Notes: generated from the sequence alone by a model not told the origin. 21,866 bases of DNA from CAYOEZ01 sp964402955 (GCA_964402955.1 CAYOEZ010000060.1:1-21866), one strand, 5' to 3'; positions 13,808 to 21,849 are shown, counted from the stretch's first letter. A program made the numbers and translations.

Positions 13808-14917
13808 CTAGCTCTTGAGCAAGTCTTTCACGGCGGCGGCGACTTCTTCGATCTGCGCATCGGTCATTTCGGCATAGATGGGCAGAGAGATGACTTCAGC
13901 CACGGCCTGATCAGTAGCCGGGAAATCGCCTTTTTTGAGGCCGAGGCGCTGGTAGGCCGGCTGCAGGTGCACGGGAATCGGGTAGTGGATGCGCGCATCG
14001 ATGCCGCGTGCTTTCAGCCCGTTGAGCACCACGTCGCGACGGGGCAAGCGCGCGCCGAAGATGTGGTAGACGTGCTCGCTTGTTGGCGGCACGTAGGGTG
14101 TCATCACAGCGCTGCCCTTGAACAGCTTGCCATAGCAGGCGGCGTGCTCGCGGCGAGCCGCGTTCCACGCATCCAGATGGCGCAGCTTGACGCGCAGGAC
14201 GGCGGCCTGAATCGAGTCCATCCTGAAGCAGTAGCCCTCGACGGCGTGCGTATACTTACGCGAGCGATCCTGGCCATGGTCACGCAGCAGGCGAATCCTC
14301 TCGGCGACCCCGTCGTCGTTGGTCACGACCATGCCGGCGTCGCCATAAGCGCCCAGGTTCTTGCCCGGGTAGAAGCTGAAACAGGCCGAAACGCCGAAAG
14401 CGCCGGCGCGCTTGCCGTTGTAGGTAGCGCCGTGCGACTGGGCGGCGTCTTCGATCACAAGTAGACCGTGCTTCCTGGCGAAGGTCATGATGGGGTCCAT
14501 ATCGGCGAGCAGGCCATACAGATGGACGGGCAGGATGGCTTTGGTCTTGCGTGTCAGGGCCTTCTCCAGCAGCGCCGGGTTCAGGTTGAACGTGCGCACA
14601 TCGATATCGACAAAGCGGATGGCGGCACCGGCGCGGGTGATGGCCTCGGTCGTGGCGACAAAGGTGTTGGGGACGGTGATGACCTCATCGCCGGGGCCAA
14701 CGCTGCTCGCGACCAATGCCAGGTGCAGGGCGTCGCTGCCATTCGAGACCGCGATACCGTGCTTGACGCCACAGTAGCGGGCAAACTCTTCTTCGAAGGC
14801 ATACATTTCCTTGCCCATGACAAAACCGCAGCTCTCGACAACGGCCATGATGGCCGGATCGATCTCAGCCTTGATCGTCTGATACTGCGCCTTGAGGTCA
14901 ACAAGGGGGATGGGCAT
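13808..14917 (-). CDS. DegT/DnrJ/EryC1/StrS family sugar aminotransferase
   Basis: 369 residues, full length for this PLP enzyme family. It transfers an amino group, usually from glutamate, to a keto-sugar nucleotide. Visible motifs: NGSDALHLAL (59-68), cofactor-binding EDAAQSHGA (156-164) with Asp157 and Gln160, the Schiff-base lysine in SFYPGKNLGAYGDAG (Lys186), and RMDSIQAAVL near the substrate site. Family members with this N-terminal PLVDL and C-terminal IHYPIPVHLQPAY include 3-amino sugar enzymes such as WbpE/WlbC and FdtB/QdtB types, but motifs alone do not fix C3 versus C4 chemistry. AAGGAG lies 6 nt before the ATG. It is 17 nt after the Alg13-like gene, so it likely closes the glycan operon. 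The Gfo/Idh dehydrogenase at the left edge could supply its keto substrate. Confidence 0.95.
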   Translation of the reverse strand: MPIPLVDLKAQYQTIKAEIDPAIMAVVESCGFVMGKEMYAFEEEFARYCGVKHGIAVSNGSDALHLALVASSVGPGDEVITVPNTFVATTEAITRAGAAIRFVDIDVRTFNLNPALLEKALTRKTKAILPVHLYGLLADMDPIMTFARKHGLLVIEDAAQSHGATYNGKRAGAFGVSACFSFYPGKNLGAYGDAGMVVTNDDGVAERIRLLRDHGQDRSRKYTHAVEGYCFRMDSIQAAVLRVKLRHLDAWNAARREHAACYGKLFKGSAVMTPYVPPTSEHVYHIFGARLPRRDVVLNGLKARGIDARIHYPIPVHLQPAYQRLGLKKGDFPATDQAVAEVISLPIYAEMTDAQIEEVAAAVKDLLKS

Positions 14918-14934
14918 CGCTTACTCCTTCGTCT

Positions 14935-15420
14935 TCATGTTAGAAGGCGTGATGGTTCTTTGCCAGCCAGTTCTTTTCCATCAAGAAAGGCGGCAATGGC
15001 AAGGTGAATGTTGCATACAGGGTCTTCGTAGTGACGGAACTGCATGGCGCTGATTCTGCGAATGTCCTGCTCCAGAGATGCCACGTCGCGGCACCAGAGC
15101 ATATAGCCCCGATTCTCCATCTCGCCGAGAAGGTCGTTCTGGTGCATGTCGTAGCGATCGGGATTGCTCACGCCGATCATTAACTTACCCAGACGCAGCA
15201 CTTCGACGAGCGTTCCCAGCCCGCCGTGTGACACAACCACCCGCGCGCGGCGGTAGTAGTCATCGAGACCGGGCGCAAAACGGAAGTGTTGCGCGTGGCG
15301 CGGCGCATAGTCGCCGCGCCCGGTCTGGATAATCACCTCTTCGTCAAGGGTGGGAGCAAGCTCGTCCATGTGCGCGGCCAGGCTGTCGAAGTCGGTGGTG
15401 CCGACGGTGACGAAGATCAT
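14935..15420 (-). CDS. Alg13-like catalytic subunit of a split glycosyltransferase (GT28 C-terminal domain)
   Basis: 161 residues corresponding to only the C-terminal half of a GT-B enzyme. It begins MIFVTVGTTDFD, typical for Alg13/PssE/EpsF-type proteins, and carries the nucleotide-sugar-binding stretch VVVSHGGLGTLVEVLRLGK (around residues 66-84) followed by the HQNDL motif. In the known pairs this half binds the UDP-sugar and works with a membrane-attached Alg14-like half, adding the second sugar to a lipid-linked glycan. The start codon overlaps the stop of the Alg14-like gene by one base (TAATG), a strong sign of coupled translation and a 1:1 complex. The added sugar cannot be told from sequence. 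Confidence 0.92.
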   Translation of the reverse strand: MIFVTVGTTDFDSLAAHMDELAPTLDEEVIIQTGRGDYAPRHAQHFRFAPGLDDYYRRARVVVSHGGLGTLVEVLRLGKLMIGVSNPDRYDMHQNDLLGEMENRGYMLWCRDVASLEQDIRRISAMQFRHYEDPVCNIHLAIAAFLDGKELAGKEPSRLLT

Positions 15421-15902
15421 TACCACAGCCTCCCGGCATAGATGGCCCTGGGACATGCCGCCAGCAGTTCTTCCCATTGCACGAAGAAGAGATCGGCGAA
15501 GCGATAGAGCATGCGCCCGGTCGTCGACAGGGCATGAATGCGCGAGCCTGTCTCGATGAAAATCACTTTGACGCGCAGCAGTTTGGCGACTGCGCACACC
15601 GGTACGGCCACACTGGGGCCGGTGGAGATGACGGCGTCGGGGCGGGTGCGAAGCAGGATGACAAGCGCCTGCACGGCGCAAGCGGCCGTCTTCAGCAGAT
15701 CAACGACGGCGCGGTGCGTCTTGTCGCGCGGCCGGATGACCCGAGAAACCGGTCCGGGTTGGGTGATCTTGCTGGCCGAGACCTCATCGTCGCGGACCAG
15801 GATGTACGAGTAGCGGTAGGCCGGGCCGAGGAGATCAGCAAGTCGCAGCATCTCCTTCGTGTGCCCACCTTCGCCAAGAACAAGCAGCAGCCGCTTTGTC
15901 AT
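15420..15902 (-). CDS. Alg14-like membrane-anchoring subunit of a split glycosyltransferase
   Basis: 160 residues from the ATG at 15902. The N-terminal LLLVLGEGGHTKEML is the Alg14/PssD/EpsE signature, in which the glycine-rich loop faces the acceptor. A middle hydrophobic section (about 68-83) could attach to the membrane. STGPSVAVPV and VIFIETGSRI are conserved in the family, and the protein ends near YAGRLW as usual. It recruits the catalytic Alg13-like partner encoded immediately downstream with a one-base overlap. The GTG at 15923 would add seven residues but falls within a predicted promoter, and neither start has a Shine-Dalgarno site, so the ATG is preferred. A 110-bp gap separates it from the upstream GT4 gene, possibly holding an internal operon promoter. 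Confidence 0.92.
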   Translation of the reverse strand: MTKRLLLVLGEGGHTKEMLRLADLLGPAYRYSYILVRDDEVSASKITQPGPVSRVIRPRDKTHRAVVDLLKTAACAVQALVILLRTRPDAVISTGPSVAVPVCAVAKLLRVKVIFIETGSRIHALSTTGRMLYRFADLFFVQWEELLAACPRAIYAGRLW

Positions 15903-15913
15903 CTTAGTTGTGC

Positions 15914-15922
15914 ATTCTATCA
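15914..15922 (-). promoter_or_regulatory. Possible extended -10 promoter giving a near-leaderless Alg14-like mRNA
   Basis: TAGAAT (15914-15919) preceded by TGA on the minus strand forms an extended -10. A transcript start about 7 nt downstream would fall only a few bases before the ATG at 15902, which would fit the absence of a ribosome-binding site. No -35 match is evident. Confidence 0.3.
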
Positions 15923-16012
15923 CAAGGACGTGAATGGTGCATGAATAATTTGGGGTCAGGTGATGACAGTTTGTTCATCTATATGGACGCAGACACAGTC
16001 GTCTTTCTGGCG

Positions 16013-16948
16013 TCAGCGGCGCGACAGCACGCTCTCGTATTCGGCGATCAGGCGGGCGGCTATGCGGTCGAGCGCCAGGTGCTCGACGTGTTGCCTGCCG
16101 TTGCTGCGCCGGTTGCCGGCAAGCGCCAGCGCCAGCTTGGCCGCGATGTCCGCCGCCGTCTGCTCGCACAAGTAGCAGTCATCGGTCCCAGCAATGACCT
16201 CGCTCACATCGCCAACATCCGTGGAGACGATGGGGAGGTTACAAGCCATTGCCTCTTTGATCACAGTCGGCGAGCCTTCGTAGTCGGACGCCAGCACGAC
16301 CACGTCGCAGGCGTTCATGAAGTGGGGGATCATCTCGTGCGGCTGGCCGCTGGCGACGACCAACTGCACGCCGGGATCCTTGGCGCTCAGCGTGTCGACG
16401 GCGGCTTTGACGATGTCGAATCGCTTCTCGGGCCGCATGCCGGCGCAGAAGAGCACCAGCTTCTTGTCGAGAGGCAACCCGAGCAACGTGCGCGCCTCGT
16501 CGCGTGGCTGCGGGCGAAAGAGGTCGAGATCAACGCCGCAGGGGATGATCGTCCCCTTGTCCATGCCTAGCCGATCGCGCACGCGCTGTGACGTGACGAT
16601 CAGGCGATCGACGAAGGGAGCGAGGGCTTTGCACAGAGTCCCTTGCCAGCCATAGACCACCTCGATGCCATGATAAGTGACGACAAGCGGGTAGCGGAAC
16701 TGCATGCGAGCAATCGCTCCGGTCAGCGGATAGTGGGCGTGGATCAGGTCGTAGCGGTGTAGCCACGGCCAGGGCAGGTAGCGCAGGAAGCCGGTCAGGT
16801 AGTTGAGCTTGTGGCGGGGGCCGTCGATGAAGAAGACGTCGACCTCCACACCCTGGCGGCGCAGCGACTCGACCTGCTCCTGCACGAATGTGCCCAGCGT
16901 GGGGGCGTCGGGGCTGGGGTACATGTTTGTGACAACGAGAATCTTCAT
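16013..16948 (-). CDS. GT4-family glycosyltransferase
   Basis: 311 residues, somewhat shorter than the usual 350-400. It has the GT-B fold pattern: MKILVVTNMYPSPDAPTLGTF at the start with the Gly-containing donor-side loop, DLIHAHYPL (67-75), TYHG (91-94), CGVD (137-140), a strand-turn FCAGMRPEKRFD (167-178) and the retaining EX7E motif in YEGSPTVIKEAMACNLPIV (Glu224 and Glu232). Such cytoplasmic enzymes add a hexose from an NDP-sugar to the growing lipid-linked glycan. The start is 11 nt after the upstream fusion gene, implying cotranscription, although no strong Shine-Dalgarno site is present. Donor and linkage are unknown. Confidence 0.93.
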   Translation of the reverse strand: MKILVVTNMYPSPDAPTLGTFVQEQVESLRRQGVEVDVFFIDGPRHKLNYLTGFLRYLPWPWLHRYDLIHAHYPLTGAIARMQFRYPLVVTYHGIEVVYGWQGTLCKALAPFVDRLIVTSQRVRDRLGMDKGTIIPCGVDLDLFRPQPRDEARTLLGLPLDKKLVLFCAGMRPEKRFDIVKAAVDTLSAKDPGVQLVVASGQPHEMIPHFMNACDVVVLASDYEGSPTVIKEAMACNLPIVSTDVGDVSEVIAGTDDCYLCEQTAADIAAKLALALAGNRRSNGRQHVEHLALDRIAARLIAEYESVLSRR

Positions 16949-16959
16949 GAATGCCGTTT

Positions 16960-18786
16960 CTACTTGCTGCTCTTGTCAGGATTGGCCATGAGCAGGCCAT
17001 CGATGACGGTGTGATAGCGCGTGAAGTAGGATCGTATGACTGTGCGCACAAGCTGATCGTTGATCTCGGCGAAGGGCCGCGCGTTGTCGATGACAATCAG
17101 GCCATAGTCTTGCGCCAGGGCAGCGTAGAGCGCAGTTTGCGCGGCTGCGCTTTGCGGCGACAGCTCACCCTCACGGCGCGCCACGGCGATTGCGGCGGGA
17201 ATGGCGATGAGGAAGGCGGCTTTGCGCCGCATGGGCTTTGCGGCAGAGTCACCCTCATCCCAGTTCTCCAGGGGGGAGGGGCGGGGGCTGAAGATTGTGA
17301 GCAAACGGAAGAATATGCTGCGGCGTTGGCCGGTCACGCTGGCGATGTCGGCAATAGCATCATACGTGTAGCGATCGCAGACGACGACGCGGCCGCGCAA
17401 GAGCGGCAGGCGCACGCGCCAGGTGTATTGCCACAGCAGGTCGAGCGTGACCAGTCCGCTCCAGACGGCGCGCAGCAACGGGTTGCGCAGCATGGCGCGC
17501 CGGCCTCCAGCGCGCGCTTCCTGCGTGGCGGCGGGCGCGGTTGGGCGGCGCAAGAGGGCCTTGCCCATGCGCACGACGAGATCCGTGAGCCGCGACGAAC
17601 CGCTGCGACTCCAAACGTAGGATGTGCGCAGGTCGCAGAGCTGCAAGGCGTTGATCAGCGCCTCGGCATGGCGGGTCTTGCCGCAGCCGTCGACGCCGCT
17701 AAGGGTAACGAGCATCCCCGGTTGGCTGTGGATGTTCAGCTTGAGCCTGGCGCCATTCAGTGTGTGCCGGACAACATCGTAGGTCTTGCCCGCAACGCTA
17801 CGCTGGCGGTCGTGCAGGCACTTGGCGTAGAAGAGCCCCTTGCTGAAGCGGAAGCTGACGCGCAGCGGCATGGTCAGTGGGCCGCCGCAGATCGCCTCGA
17901 TGTATGCTCTGTGCTGGCTGCTCAGTGCGTGTTCGGCCTGTTCGACGATCGCCTCGGGAAAGAGGGTCGAGCCATAAATGGCGGCATCGAGGCGGCCGAA
18001 GACGGCGACAATGATGTCCAATCCATCCAGCCAGCCCTTGCGCTCGGCCAGCCCGCGCATGCGCGGCCAGGCAAGCTCGCCTGAGCGCAGGCAATGGCGC
18101 ACCTTGACCAGGTCGCCCAGCTTGAAGGCCTTGTTCTCATAGAGGGCGTGGGCAGTCGTGATCAGGAAGGCATCTTCAGGATGGGGGATGAGCAGATCGC
18201 CGTCGTCTGGCGCCGGGCGCGCGCGCTGCAAAAGGAGCGGCTCATCGAGGAAAGAGACGGCCCAGCCCACATGTTCGTGCAGATGGTGCGCTGCCACCTG
18301 CTTACCGGCCTCGAAGCGCTTGAAGAAGAACTTGCGCGGCTCCTCGAGCGTACGCAACTCGACATAACCGAGACGGCGCAGGGCAGAGCGCGCCCCAGGG
18401 ACGAGCGTTGCTGCAACCAGATCATCGACGTTGTCGCTCAGGTGGGGGAATGACGGGGCAATGCCGGCCGACTTGATCAGCACGTCGGCAATGCCGGCCC
18501 GGGCGAAAGCAGAACGAATCGTTGCGTATTCCTGGCGCGCCTGGCGATATGCCTGCTCTTCAGCCGCAAGATACGACGCAAATGGTTCTTGTGTGAGCAG
18601 GCCACGCCAGGTCGCGCCGCCATACTGGCGCGCCGGCAACAGAGAGACCTTGTTGCGCTGCAGCAGCTTGAGCAACGACGCCTCGTCGCTGAGAGGCGTG
18701 AGCGCAGCACGTGCGTCGCCTGGCATCGCACTGTGCAGAGGATCGGCCAGAGCGGCGACAAGGGCTAGATCGGACGAAATGGTCAT
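16960..18786 (-). CDS. Nucleotidyltransferase-like / thymidylate-kinase-like fusion protein
   Basis: 608 residues. The N-terminal half resembles the uncharacterised nucleotidyltransferase family (NTP_transf_5 type): VLIKSAGIAPSFPHLSDNVDDL (103-124) aligns with the family's K-G-x-x-L...D-x-D core, although the usual glycine after Lys and the DxD spacing are altered, so catalysis is doubtful. The C-terminal part (about 357-590) is a P-loop kinase of thymidylate-kinase type with Walker A SGVDGCGKT (363-371) and the substrate motif CDRYTYDA (470-477). Residues about 503-521 look like an in-frame insertion. Similar kinases occur in polysaccharide clusters, possibly phosphorylating a sugar or lipid rather than dTMP; this is inference. 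The ATG at 18786 is 5 nt after the upstream glycosyltransferase stop; a longer frame overlapping that gene is not credible. Confidence 0.82.
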   Translation of the reverse strand: MTISSDLALVAALADPLHSAMPGDARAALTPLSDEASLLKLLQRNKVSLLPARQYGGATWRGLLTQEPFASYLAAEEQAYRQARQEYATIRSAFARAGIADVLIKSAGIAPSFPHLSDNVDDLVAATLVPGARSALRRLGYVELRTLEEPRKFFFKRFEAGKQVAAHHLHEHVGWAVSFLDEPLLLQRARPAPDDGDLLIPHPEDAFLITTAHALYENKAFKLGDLVKVRHCLRSGELAWPRMRGLAERKGWLDGLDIIVAVFGRLDAAIYGSTLFPEAIVEQAEHALSSQHRAYIEAICGGPLTMPLRVSFRFSKGLFYAKCLHDRQRSVAGKTYDVVRHTLNGARLKLNIHSQPGMLVTLSGVDGCGKTRHAEALINALQLCDLRTSYVWSRSGSSRLTDLVVRMGKALLRRPTAPAATQEARAGGRRAMLRNPLLRAVWSGLVTLDLLWQYTWRVRLPLLRGRVVVCDRYTYDAIADIASVTGQRRSIFFRLLTIFSPRPSPLENWDEGDSAAKPMRRKAAFLIAIPAAIAVARREGELSPQSAAAQTALYAALAQDYGLIVIDNARPFAEINDQLVRTVIRSYFTRYHTVIDGLLMANPDKSSK

Positions 18787-18791
18787 GTTGG

Positions 18792-19823
18792 TCAAGCTGT
18801 CACCTGTTGCATAATATCGCGTGCGACGGAAGGCCACGAGAAGGGCAACGCCAGAGCGCGTGTGCGGGGGCTGGCGACCTGGCGTGCGGCCAGCGTATGG
18901 ATGACGAGCTCCCAGTCGTTGCGCGCCACGCTCAGGCCGCCCCCGGCGGGGAAGAGCGCGGGCAGGTCGCCGTAAGGCATGGTCACTACCGGCAGGTTGC
19001 AGGCCATAGCTTCGAGCACCGACAACGGCACCGCGATGGCGCCGGTGGCAGACGTCACCGGGAAAACGTAGCAATCGGCTGCCTGGTAGTAGTGTTCGAT
19101 ATGTTCGACAAACTGGCGCACGACGATCACGCCAGCCCGTTCGAGACGTTGTGCCAGGCTGTCGTCCTGGTCGGTGCTGGTGCTGCCGACGAGGACGGCC
19201 TGGCAGCCGGCCTGTTGTATCTGTTCCAGAACGGCCACATTGCGCCCGCTGTTGATGTGCCCCACGTGCAAAACGATGAAGCTCTGCGCCGGCAAGCCCA
19301 GGCGGGTGCGCAGCCCGGCGCGCGCGTCCGGGGCAGGCGGAGTGAACCGCTCAGCGTCGACGCCGCTGCGCACGGGCAGCACGCGGCAGCCCAGGCTCTC
19401 CAGGAGCGTACCCATCGCTTTGGACTGGACCAGAATCAGCGGCGGTTTGATGAAGCGTATGGCCAGGCTGGTCAGTGGATCGTAGGCGCGTGGCTGCAAG
19501 GCGAGCATGGCGATGCGCGCCCGCGCTGCGTAACTGTGCAACACGCGCGTGCGCAGCATGGCGGCGGGTGTGGCGCTGGCTGTCGGGATATACAGAATGA
19601 GCTGCGGATCGAACGTGCGCACTGTCTCGCGCAGCGCAGCGCTCTGCAAGAGCTTGTTGGCGGCGACATTGCGAACGCCTTCGGCGGCGATATCTTCGCC
19701 CAGCGTCGTCAGCGCCAGGACATCGTGCTCCTGGCGCAGCGCACGGGCCAGATGAATGGCCGTGTTCTTGAAGCCCTCGTCGAGGGGCGGGCGCAGCCGT
19801 TCAGAGAAGAGCAGGACGCGCAT
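18792..19823 (-). CDS. GT-B fold glycosyltransferase (GT4-like)
   Basis: 343 residues. The N-terminus MRVLLFSERLRPPLDEGFKNTA is the acceptor-side Rossmann start. RSGVD (152-156) leads into the donor domain, with FIVLHVGHINSGRN (182-195), the helix-turn AADCYVFPV (248-256) and VLEAMACNLPVV (269-280) near the sugar-nucleotide site. Glu271 corresponds to the second Glu of the EX7E motif; the first is replaced by Ile263, which is unusual for a retaining GT4 enzyme. The start codon shares one base with the deacetylase stop (TGATG), so the two genes are coupled. It likely adds one sugar of the repeat unit; donor unknown. Confidence 0.9.
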   Translation of the reverse strand: MRVLLFSERLRPPLDEGFKNTAIHLARALRQEHDVLALTTLGEDIAAEGVRNVAANKLLQSAALRETVRTFDPQLILYIPTASATPAAMLRTRVLHSYAARARIAMLALQPRAYDPLTSLAIRFIKPPLILVQSKAMGTLLESLGCRVLPVRSGVDAERFTPPAPDARAGLRTRLGLPAQSFIVLHVGHINSGRNVAVLEQIQQAGCQAVLVGSTSTDQDDSLAQRLERAGVIVVRQFVEHIEHYYQAADCYVFPVTSATGAIAVPLSVLEAMACNLPVVTMPYGDLPALFPAGGGLSVARNDWELVIHTLAARQVASPRTRALALPFSWPSVARDIMQQVTA

Positions 19824-20785
19824 CACATGTCCCCCTGGCCCAGATGAACCCACAGCCCGCTGAGCTTGGTTGCCACCTCTGCGACGCTGAAGCTGCCGTC
19901 GACGGCCACGCGGCATAGCGCGAAAAGATCGTCGCCAGGCGCACACGTTCCGCGCCGGGCGCTCATCGCACATGAGAATCCCGCCTGGCGCACCATGTCC
20001 TTGATCGGCTGGTTGAAGTCGGCAGGCTCGCCGTTGGGGTAGGCAAAAGAACGTTCAACCGGACCCAACTCACGCTCGAGGTCCGCGGCGCAACCGGCGA
20101 TCTCGTCATGCGCTTTCTGCACGCTGGCCCGCGCCAGGATAGGATGGGTGCGCGTGTGCCCGCCAAACGACACCAGCCCGCTTGCCTGCATCGCACGCAC
20201 CTGATCCCAGGTGAGCAGACGATAGCGGGCGATCTGCTCAGGCTTTGCTGATGTCCGTTGCCTGATTTCTTCGACCAGGCGCAAACGCTCGTCGTCGGGC
20301 GCCGCCTTGAGGTATGGCATGAGCGCGCGGCGCAGTTGCTGCTTTTCTAGTCCGAGCAATGAGGCGGGCAGGACGTCCGTGATGTCCGCGCCTGTCCTGG
20401 TGGCCAGGGCGATCCAGCTAAACCAGAGCACATCGCTGCTGCCGATGTAGCCGGTCGTCAGGAAGACCGTCGCCGGGGCCTGGAAATGCTGCAAGACGGG
20501 GTAGACCTCGCTGTGGAATGCGGCGAAGCCGTCGTCGAAGGTGATGGCAAGCGCGTTGGCGGGCAGCGTCACCTTCTCTTGCAACGCCGCCAGCGCCTGC
20601 GCCAGTGAGACGATGTGATAGGCGCGACTCAGGAACTGCATGTGGCGGGCGAACGCCGCGGCATCGATATCGTGGTAGGTGAGAATGGCGACGCGGCGGC
20701 GCGTCCGCCAGCGCTGCAATGTCGCAACACCGCAGGTGGAGATGACCGTGCCATACAGTTCACGGAACGAGATACGGTTGCGCAT
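19823..20785 (-). CDS. Polysaccharide deacetylase (NodB / CE4 homology)
   Basis: 320 residues from the ATG at 20785, which lies 2 nt after the upstream stop. The NodB domain shows motif 1 ITFDDGF (81-87; Asp84 likely base, Asp85 metal ligand), motif 2 GGHTRTHP (208-215; His210 and His214 metal ligands) and motif 3 FAYPNGE (247-253). Motif 2 has Gly in place of the common Ser. CE4 enzymes remove N- or O-acetyl groups from sugars using a divalent metal. Between motifs 1 and 2 there is a long helical insertion (about 120-190), as in deacetylases of exosortase- or Wzx-linked glycan clusters. No signal peptide is seen, so it may act on a cytoplasmic lipid-linked intermediate. It sits between an acyltransferase and a glycosyltransferase in a coupled run. 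Confidence 0.93.
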   Translation of the reverse strand: MRNRISFRELYGTVISTCGVATLQRWRTRRRVAILTYHDIDAAAFARHMQFLSRAYHIVSLAQALAALQEKVTLPANALAITFDDGFAAFHSEVYPVLQHFQAPATVFLTTGYIGSSDVLWFSWIALATRTGADITDVLPASLLGLEKQQLRRALMPYLKAAPDDERLRLVEEIRQRTSAKPEQIARYRLLTWDQVRAMQASGLVSFGGHTRTHPILARASVQKAHDEIAGCAADLERELGPVERSFAYPNGEPADFNQPIKDMVRQAGFSCAMSARRGTCAPGDDLFALCRVAVDGSFSVAEVATKLSGLWVHLGQGDM

Positions 20786-20787
20786 AC

Positions 20788-21849
20788 TCAAATGGCGTCG
20801 CTATCGCCCATGCTGATGAGCCAGTTCTTGAGGTCGGTGTGGTCAACCCCCAGACCGTTCGCTGGCAGGTTCTTGTCGTACACAATCAACATCATCTTGC
20901 CCTGGTAGCGGCGAGCGCCGAACTTCTCGAAGCGCTCCAGGTAGTGGTCTGGACTCTGGATGCGAAAACCGACGAGATCAGCCCCGCCGGCGCGCGCATC
21001 CTCGATGGCGTACCATGCGGCAACGTCAAACAGCCAGGCGGGGTCGGCGTCGAGGATCAGGTCGCTTATGTGCGCCTCGGTTGCGCCGTCGCGCTGCACA
21101 ATGCGGATGATGCTGCACCCGACCAGCTTGCCATCGATCTCAAACGCCCGCTTGATATAGGCGAACGGGCAGTTGGCGTAGCGCCAGTTCAGGTAGCGGC
21201 TGTCGCGCAGCAGCGAGATCGGATAGCGCTTGCTCACACGCTGCCATAGGTCATCGAAGCGGCTATCGAAGCGCTCGATGACGGCGCTCTTGACACGACG
21301 ATAGCCGGCTGGCTTGTGCCAGTCGTGAAAGAGCTTCAAATAGATGTCGCCGGCAAGGCCGATCAGTGCAGCCTGGGCGCTGTTCTTGTAGGCGCGTTTG
21401 GCGACCACCGCCGTGTGAATGGGCCGCAGCGACGCCTTGATGAAGCCGAGCTCTTTCCAGCCGAACTTGAGGTGGCCGGGACGAGCGGCGTCATTGGGGA
21501 AGCCGATAGTGAAGCGGTAGCCCATCGCCGGCAGGTCGGCGAAGACCTGCGCAGCCATGGCCGGAAACATGCCCTGTTTGCGATAGTCGGGGTGGGTCAT
21601 GATCTCCACCGCCTGCGTCACCGGCATGGGTACGCCATTGACCTGCATTTCTTCCGGAATCATGCCATAGCGGCCGCAGATGCGGCCATGGTCGTCGGCC
21701 ACCCAGCCCATGTCGGCGCCATAGGGGTTTTTCTCGATGTACCAATCCCAGAGCGCCTGGTCGGGTTCATGGCCGGCGACGGCTTCCATCAAGGCCAGGC
21801 TCTGTGCTTTGTCTTCTGGTTGGTATTGCCTGACGATCCAGTTGGGCAT
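20788..21849 (-). CDS. GNAT-type acyltransferase of glycan cluster
   Basis: 353 residues, complete, with AGGAG 6 nt before the ATG at 21849. The N-terminal half has a GNAT fold pattern: MPNWIVRQYQPEDK start, GRYGMIPEEM strand, and VEIMTHPDYRKQGMFPAM (81-98), where RKQGMF is the acyl-CoA pyrophosphate loop of the R-x-x-G type. The C-terminal half (about 180-345) carries RDSRYLNWRY and looks like a second GNAT-like or FemAB-like domain. Proteins of this two-part type are common in capsule and exopolysaccharide clusters and are thought to N-acylate amino sugars. It could acylate the amino sugar made by the DegT enzyme, but that link is inference. It is the first gene of the cluster visible here; the 17 bases beyond its start show only its ribosome-binding region. 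Confidence 0.85.
   Translation of the reverse strand: MPNWIVRQYQPEDKAQSLALMEAVAGHEPDQALWDWYIEKNPYGADMGWVADDHGRICGRYGMIPEEMQVNGVPMPVTQAVEIMTHPDYRKQGMFPAMAAQVFADLPAMGYRFTIGFPNDAARPGHLKFGWKELGFIKASLRPIHTAVVAKRAYKNSAQAALIGLAGDIYLKLFHDWHKPAGYRRVKSAVIERFDSRFDDLWQRVSKRYPISLLRDSRYLNWRYANCPFAYIKRAFEIDGKLVGCSIIRIVQRDGATEAHISDLILDADPAWLFDVAAWYAIEDARAGGADLVGFRIQSPDHYLERFEKFGARRYQGKMMLIVYDKNLPANGLGVDHTDLKNWLISMGDSDAI

Noticed and set aside
15903..16012. Small gene or RNA between the GT4 and Alg14-like genes
   Set aside because: No frame with a start, ribosome-binding site and recognisable product, and no stable hairpin; only a possible -10 was seen.
18787..19074. 96-codon N-terminal extension of the nucleotidyltransferase/kinase fusion
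   Set aside because: It overlaps the well-supported glycosyltransferase gene in another frame and has low-complexity Arg/Gly composition.
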